This document shows, piece by piece, positions 60,061 through 64,000 of a stretch of 64,000 nucleotides of DNA. Each line of letters opens with the position of its first letter. Within the stretch, counting starts at the first letter, position 1. This DNA is from Micromonospora zingiberis (GTDB lineage: Bacteria; Actinomycetota; Actinomycetes; Mycobacteriales; Micromonosporaceae), in NCBI RefSeq assembly GCF_004331455.1, contig NZ_SJJR01000006.1:186001-250000 (forward strand), given 5' to 3'. Below the pieces are notes generated by a model. That model was not told where the DNA came from. It did no database searches and saw only the letters and a program-made list of their open reading frames with translations. A program made the translations under genes and the position numbers.

Positions 60061-60097
60061 CGCGAGCGGGGGTGGCCGGTGGCCACCCCCGCTCGCG
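60061..60097. terminator. perfect 17-bp hairpin downstream of the DUF5679 gene
   Basis: CGCGAGCGGGGGTGGCC (60061-60077) and GGCCACCCCCGCTCGCG (60081-60097) pair perfectly with a 3-base loop. On the minus strand it starts 12 bases beyond the stop of the zinc-ribbon gene and separates it from the ThiF-ABC1 pair. Confidence 0.85.
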
Positions 60098-60108
60098 GAA
60101 CGCGTACG

Positions 60109-60276
60109 TCAGACCTTGGCCTTGCCGAGGATGCGGTTCACTGTTGTGCCACACACCGGACACTTGCCCTTGGCCATGTTCATGCCGGTCTTCGAGACCT
60201 CGACGCGGCCTTCGAAGTCCCGCTTCTCCTTGCACTTGACGCAGTAACCGTTGTAGGTCTGGGCCTGGTCGGCCAC
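60109..60276 (-). CDS. DUF5679-type zinc-ribbon small protein
   Basis: A 55-residue protein reading VADQAQTYNGYCVKCKEKRD at its start and KGKCPVCGTTVNRILGKAKV at its end. Two CXXC pairs (CVKC, CPVC) form a zinc ribbon, with FEGRVEVSKTGMNMA between them. The family is widespread in actinomycetes and uncharacterised; it lies in the whiB7-ABC1 neighbourhood in mycobacteria as well (Rv3196A-like position, from memory). GAGGAGGG lies 6 bases before the GTG at 60274-60276, one of the clearest start signals here. Its small size makes it easy to miss. Confidence 0.85.
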   Translation of the reverse strand: MADQAQTYNGYCVKCKEKRDFEGRVEVSKTGMNMAKGKCPVCGTTVNRILGKAKV

Positions 60277-60806
60277 GTTGCCCTCCTCGTCTCGTCCGCC
60301 GGTCGATACCGGCCCGGCGGGTTACCGGCGGCGGTCGCGTACGGCGTCCGGCGCTGGTCTTTTCCGCGGCCACCCACGTGACCGCTGGTTGGCGGACCCT
60401 ACCCAGGTGTGGGCGGTTCCATGTCAGCTGCGCATTGCCACTGTGAGCAAGGCGACGTCGAGAGTGTGCACGCCGAATCGGGCCAGATCAGCCAGTTTCG
60501 CGGGGACACGCCGACCGGAGGCCCGCAAATTCGCTGGTCGTGCCCGCCTGGCGGGGCCCGGCGCCCCCGTTCGGTGTCCTGCTGCAATGATCACCTAGCG
60601 TGGTGCGTGGCTGGTGTGACAGCTCGTCGGCCCTCACGAAGCGTGATCGTGATGCCGGACGCCGGTCCGGCAAGAAATTTTTCGGGACTCCTGGCGACCA
60701 ATCACCATTTTCCGGGCGCGTGTCGTGGGGTTGACCCTTGCGGACCCCTGGTCGCAACGCATTACCTTGCCATCGTGACAGCAAACCGAGGCTGCGCGGT
60801 CCACTG
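60277..60806. other. 530-base intergenic gap without a supported gene
   Basis: This gap separates the divergent zinc-ribbon and metallopeptidase genes, so it should contain both promoters. The segment 60590-60780 is less GC-rich (aagaaatttttcggg near 60672). A TTGACC at 60733 and a TTACCT at 60764 are promoter-like words but not at standard spacing. Short open frames here lack ribosome binding sites and coding character. Confidence 0.5.
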
Positions 60807-61328
60807 ATGGCTGGGCCGCGGAAGCCGGTCGTCGAGGTACGGCGCAGCCAGCGCCGGCGACGCACGGTGTCCGCCTACCGCGACGGTGAGCGCGTCGTCG
60901 TCCTCATCCCGGACCAGTTCTCCCGGGCCGAGGAGAGCGAGTGGGTCGACCGGATGCTCGCCCGGCTCGCCGCCCGGGAGGGCCGGCTGGCCCGCTCGGA
61001 CGCGGAACTGCTGGTGCGCGCCGGCCGACTGATCAAGCTCTACCTGGCCGAGTACGGCAACCAGGCGCTACCGGCCAGCGTCCGGTGGGTGAGCAACCAG
61101 AACGGCCGCTGGGGCTCCTGCACCCCGGCGGACCGGTCCATCCGGTTGTCGCACCGGATCCAGGAGATGCCGGACTGGGTCATCGACTACGTGCTGCTGC
61201 ACGAACTCGTGCACCTCATCGTGGCCAGTCACAACGCCGAGTTCTGGGCGCTGGTCGGCAGGTACCCGAAGACCGAACGCGCCCGCGGCTACCTGGAGGG
61301 TGTGGCGGCCGTCTCCGGTACCCCCTGA
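60807..61328 (+). CDS. M48/YgjP-like (DUF45) metallopeptidase
   Basis: The 173-residue protein is a YgjP/WLM-type minimal zinc peptidase: VEVRRSQRRRRTVSAYRDG at the start, WVSNQNGRWGSCTPADRSIRLSHRI in the middle, and LLHELVHLIVASHNAEFWALVGRY with the HELVH zinc motif and downstream His. Relatives are poorly characterised; a housekeeping proteolytic role is assumed. The ATG at 60807 is the first supported start. No signal peptide is present. Confidence 0.87.
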   Translation: MAGPRKPVVEVRRSQRRRRTVSAYRDGERVVVLIPDQFSRAEESEWVDRMLARLAAREGRLARSDAELLVRAGRLIKLYLAEYGNQALPASVRWVSNQNGRWGSCTPADRSIRLSHRIQEMPDWVIDYVLLHELVHLIVASHNAEFWALVGRYPKTERARGYLEGVAAVSGTP

Positions 61329-61446
61329 CCGCCGACGAGCCAGGCAACACCGCCCGCAGCACCGCGCCCGGGTAGGCGCGGCCGGACGGCCCCGGGAGCG
61401 CCCCGCCGGTGGGGCACGCCAGATCTGGCCGGCGTAGGGTCGGGGG

Positions 61447-62109
61447 ATGGCCCGACGTGTGGTGGTGGCTCTGCTCGCGCCGGTCACCTGGGCGCCGCCC
61501 GGCATCGACCCGGGCGACTGGCGTACGGCGCTCGCCGAGGACGTGGTGGACCTGCTCGCCACGCTCAACGAGGCGGACACCGCAGTGGCGGTCACCCCGG
61601 CGGACCGCTGGCTGGCCGACGCGGTGATCTGGCCCGGCACCAGCGTCTACGAAGTGCCCGAACCGACCCCGAACGCCGTGTTCGCCGCGCTGGGTGGCGG
61701 TGACGGAGCAGCGCCGGACCCGGGCGACGTCCAACCGGTGCCCGGCCGGTACGAGCAGGCGGCGGTGGTCGCCGGTGACGCACCGGACCTGCCGGGGCTC
61801 ACCATCGGCAAACTGCTGCGCCCGCTGACCAGCCGTCCGGTCGCGGTCGCACCCGTCGAGGGTGGCTCGGGCCTGCTGGGTGCGGCGGCCCGGCTGCCCG
61901 TACCGCGCTGGCTGCCGCCGCTGGATCTCGACGCTGCGGTGCCGGCGGCCGTGCGCGCGGCGGCGCCCCGCCCGGGCGACCTGGCGGTCACGCCGTCCTG
62001 GCACCGGCTGCGCGGCCCGGCGGACCTGGCCCGGCTCGACCCCGCCCTGGCCGGCTGGGAGAACACCCGGGCGCTACTGTCCGGCGCCGGCCGGCACGGG
62101 ATGGCCTGA
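61447..62109 (+). CDS. DUF2064-like glycosyltransferase-A-fold protein
   Basis: The 220-residue protein matches the pattern of DUF2064/TIGR04282 proteins, related to CofC nucleotidyltransferases: a first strand MARRVVVALLAPV, AAVVAGDAPDLPGLTIGKLLRPLTSRPVAVAPVEGG (the VVGDDAPDLP-type metal site), and a C-terminal LPPLDLD. The nucleotide-binding KxP-type loop at the N-terminus is degenerate (LLAPVTWAPPG), so activity is uncertain. It is convergent with the DUF2342 gene across a hairpin. Confidence 0.65.
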   Translation: MARRVVVALLAPVTWAPPGIDPGDWRTALAEDVVDLLATLNEADTAVAVTPADRWLADAVIWPGTSVYEVPEPTPNAVFAALGGGDGAAPDPGDVQPVPGRYEQAAVVAGDAPDLPGLTIGKLLRPLTSRPVAVAPVEGGSGLLGAAARLPVPRWLPPLDLDAAVPAAVRAAAPRPGDLAVTPSWHRLRGPADLARLDPALAGWENTRALLSGAGRHGMA

Positions 62110-62123
62110 CAGCTGCCCGATCC

Positions 62124-62167
62124 GGGTTCGAGTGGCCTCGGCGACGCCGCGAAAACCACTCGAACCC
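62124..62167. terminator. 12-bp perfect hairpin between convergent genes
   Basis: GGGTTCGAGTGG (62124-62135) pairs with CCACTCGAACCC (62156-62167) around a 20-base loop, in the 89-base gap between the DUF2064-like and DUF2342 genes. It probably terminates both. Confidence 0.65.
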
Positions 62168-62198
62168 GATCCCGCCGGATCCCGCACCCCAGCGGTGA

Positions 62199-63497
62199 TC
62201 AGGACGGGGTGCCACCGCCCGGCGGTTCGTCCCGCCGGTCCGTCTCGCCCGGGGCCTTCTCCTCCGGGCCGCCGGGCGCGGTGAAGTCGAAGTTCTCCAA
62301 CTCGCTCATCAGGTCGACGTCGGCCATGGCGAAGGCCACCGGGTCGGCGAAGTCCTCGTCGGAGGGGAGCAGGTCGGGGTGTCCCCACAGCGCGTCCCGG
62401 CCGCCGATGCCCCGGTGCTCGGTGAGCGCCGCCCAGAGCGCCGCAGCCTCCCGCAGCCGGCGGGGCCGCAGCTCCAGACCGACAAGTGCGGCGAAGGTCT
62501 GCTCGGCCGGCCCGCCGGCCGCCCGGCGCCGACGGAACGCCTCGCCCAGCGCCACCAGGTTCGGCAGTCGGCCGGCCGCCGCGCCGTCCACCACGTGACA
62601 GACCCAGCCCTCCACCAGCGCGAGGGCGGTCTCCAACCGGGCCAGCGACGCCTTCTGCGTCGGGCTGTCCTCCGGAGTGAAGATCCCCTCCAGGGCGATG
62701 GCCTGCATCGACTCCGGGTCGGTCGGGTCGACGCGACCCATCGCCTCCTCGATCGCCTCCCGGTTGACCCGGATGCCGGCGGCGTAGGTCTCCACCGCGT
62801 TGAGCACGTGCCCGCGCAGCCACGGCACATGCTCGAAGAGTCGCTGGTGTGCCGCCTCACGCAGCGCCACGTAGAGGCGTACCTCGTCCTCGGGCAGTTC
62901 GAGGCCCTCGCCGTAGCTGCGGATGTTGGCCGGGATCAGCGCGGCCGTGCCGGCCGGGCCGAGCGGCAGGCCGATGTCACCGGCGGAGAGCACCTCCGCG
63001 GCGAGCGAGCCGAGTGCCTGGCCGAGCTGCCCGCCGAAGAGCGCGCCGCCCAGCGTCGCCACCATCGACTGCATCGGGCCGAGCTGGGCGCGGGCCTCCG
63101 GCGGCACCAGGTCACCCATCGCGCCGACCATCCGGCTGGCCACCGGATCGCACAGCTTGCGCCAGACGTCGAGAGTCTTGAAGATCCATTCGTTGCGGTT
63201 CCAGGCCACCACGGTCCGGATGCCCGAGGGCAGCGCGGAGGCCGGCTCCAGCCAGAGGTCGGCGATGCGCAGCGCCTCCTCGACGGAATTTCGTTCGTAC
63301 GGCGAGACCGCCGGGTCGCCCGCCGCGGCGAGCTGGCTGGCCGCGACCTGGCGGGCCAGGTCCCAGTTGACCGGCCCGCTTCCCGGCGCGGAGAGCAGGT
63401 GCTGCAACTGCGACATGAACTGCTGCATCTGCGCGGGGTCGTTGGGATCGGGCGGCTGCCCACCCGGTAGCGCGAAACCGAACGGAATATCAGGCAC
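62199..63497 (-). CDS. zinc-dependent metalloprotease family protein (DUF2342)
   Basis: The 432-residue protein belongs to the actinobacterial DUF2342 family (Rv3195-like): SVEEALRIADLWLEPASALPSG, VAWNRNEWI, then ALFGGQLGQALGSLAAEVLSAGDIGLPL and LREAAHQRLFEHVPWLRGHVLNAVETYAAGI, where REAAHQRLFEH has the family's HXXXXXXH/E-type putative metal site. The low-complexity acidic C-terminus (PGGPEEKAPGETDRRDEPPGGG) is disordered. The biochemical function is unknown. It is divergent from the PDZ protease gene, the Rv3194c-Rv3195 arrangement. Confidence 0.85.
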   Translation of the reverse strand: MPDIPFGFALPGGQPPDPNDPAQMQQFMSQLQHLLSAPGSGPVNWDLARQVAASQLAAAGDPAVSPYERNSVEEALRIADLWLEPASALPSGIRTVVAWNRNEWIFKTLDVWRKLCDPVASRMVGAMGDLVPPEARAQLGPMQSMVATLGGALFGGQLGQALGSLAAEVLSAGDIGLPLGPAGTAALIPANIRSYGEGLELPEDEVRLYVALREAAHQRLFEHVPWLRGHVLNAVETYAAGIRVNREAIEEAMGRVDPTDPESMQAIALEGIFTPEDSPTQKASLARLETALALVEGWVCHVVDGAAAGRLPNLVALGEAFRRRRAAGGPAEQTFAALVGLELRPRRLREAAALWAALTEHRGIGGRDALWGHPDLLPSDEDFADPVAFAMADVDLMSELENFDFTAPGGPEEKAPGETDRRDEPPGGGTPS

Positions 63498-63611
63498 GAC
63501 GTCTACGGTACGCGTGCCGCACCCCAGGTCGCCCGCGCCGCTGTTGCGCTGAGGGCGAAGTCGCCGTCGTGCCGCCCGGACGCTGTGGCCCGGATCGGTA
63601 CGCTCTGCCGC

Positions 63612-64000
63612 ATGAGACGTCGCGGCGTGACCGTCCTTCTCGGTGCTCTGCTCACCGCTCTACTCAGCATCGGGGTGCTCGGTGCGCCCGTCCCGTACGT
63701 GGTTCTCGGTCCTGGTCCGACCGTCGACACCCTCGGTCAGGAGGACGGCAAGCAGGTGATCCAGGTTACCGGCCGGGACACCTCCACCTCCGCTGGTCAA
63801 CTGCGGTTGACCACGGTGGGTGTGCAGCCCAGCGTCAAGCTGCGGGCGGCCATCCAGGGCTGGCTCGCCGACGACCAGGCGGTGGTGCCACGCGAGCTGG
63901 TCTACCCGCCGGGAGAGAGCCGGGAGCAGGTCGAACAGCGCAACGCCGAGGACTTCCAGGTCTCACAGACCAGCGCGGAGACCGCCGCGCTGCGCAAGCT
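63612..64000 (+). CDS. PDZ/Lon-like membrane-anchored protease, N-terminal part
   Basis: The first 129 residues are inside the window; the PDZ and S16 Lon-type protease domains expected for this family lie beyond the right edge. The N-terminal anchor is VTVLLGALLTALLSIGVLGAPVPYVVLGPGPT, and the continuation (DTLGQEDGKQVIQVTGRDTSTSAGQLRLTTVGV) matches the start of YlbL/Rv3194c-type proteins, which are tethered to the membrane with the protease outside. The ATG at 63612 is 114 bases from the divergent DUF2342 start. Confidence 0.8.
   Translation, partial: MRRRGVTVLLGALLTALLSIGVLGAPVPYVVLGPGPTVDTLGQEDGKQVIQVTGRDTSTSAGQLRLTTVGVQPSVKLRAAIQGWLADDQAVVPRELVYPPGESREQVEQRNAEDFQVSQTSAETAALRK

Noticed and set aside
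58820..60276. A RiPP (TOMM) biosynthetic cluster around the ThiF-like gene
   Set aside because: No YcaO, dehydrogenase or short precursor peptide gene was found on either strand nearby.
62124..62140. GGGTTCGAGT resembles a tRNA T-loop
   Set aside because: No acceptor, D or anticodon arms can be built around it, and the sequence is one arm of a perfect inverted repeat between convergent genes.

Overview
The window is very GC-rich and gene-dense, with many GTG starts, GGAGG-type ribosome binding sites, mycothiol biosynthesis (mshB), mycoredoxin, WhiB7 and AdnAB. This points to a high-GC actinomycete. Protein content and the style of the intergenic repeats suggest a Micromonosporaceae member (Micromonospora-like); that genus call is inference. 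No rRNA, tRNA, CRISPR array, insertion sequence or prophage was seen.

Layout. 0-8.7 kb: the start of a pterin-4a-carbinolamine dehydratase gene, a Nudix hydrolase, two long palindromes, an sdhC-sdhA-sdhB succinate dehydrogenase operon, the tldD-tldE protease pair and a Uma2-family protein. 8.8-14.7 kb: a complete peptide-type ABC importer (two ATPases, two permeases, one lipoprotein). 14.7-21.4 kb: an S9 peptidase, then mshB, two small membrane proteins, a GNAT acetyltransferase, a 7Fe ferredoxin and dapC, in an order close to the mycobacterial mshB-fdxC-dapC region. 21.6-32.8 kb: a less conserved stretch with an M48 protease, prephenate dehydrogenase, a SIMPL protein, a kinase, a membrane protein that splits an alpha/beta hydrolase fold, an acetyltransferase and a large secreted subtilase. 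32.9-36.8 kb: dapD and dapE (divergent) and two LOG-family proteins.

36.9-64 kb is a genome-maintenance and stress block that largely keeps the mycobacterial order: adnA-adnB, (cspA, an M16 peptidase pair), nudC, mycoredoxin, uvrD2, whiB7, an ABC1/UbiB kinase, a ThiF-like protein, a zinc-ribbon protein, a DUF2342 protein and a PDZ protease. A 4.9-kb accessory insert (small protein, DUF397/XRE pair, MFS transporter, M14 carboxypeptidase) lies between nudC and the mycoredoxin gene.

The strongest non-coding signals are: the whiB7 leader, with an AT-rich/-35/-10 promoter, a 95-codon upstream ORF with a near-perfect Shine-Dalgarno sequence and an intrinsic terminator; a cspA promoter with a structured 5' UTR; two palindromic operators before the subtilase; a cluster of three DnaA-box-like 9-mers; a set of perfect hairpins at gene ends; and a dispersed ~54-bp repeat sitting in gaps between convergent genes.
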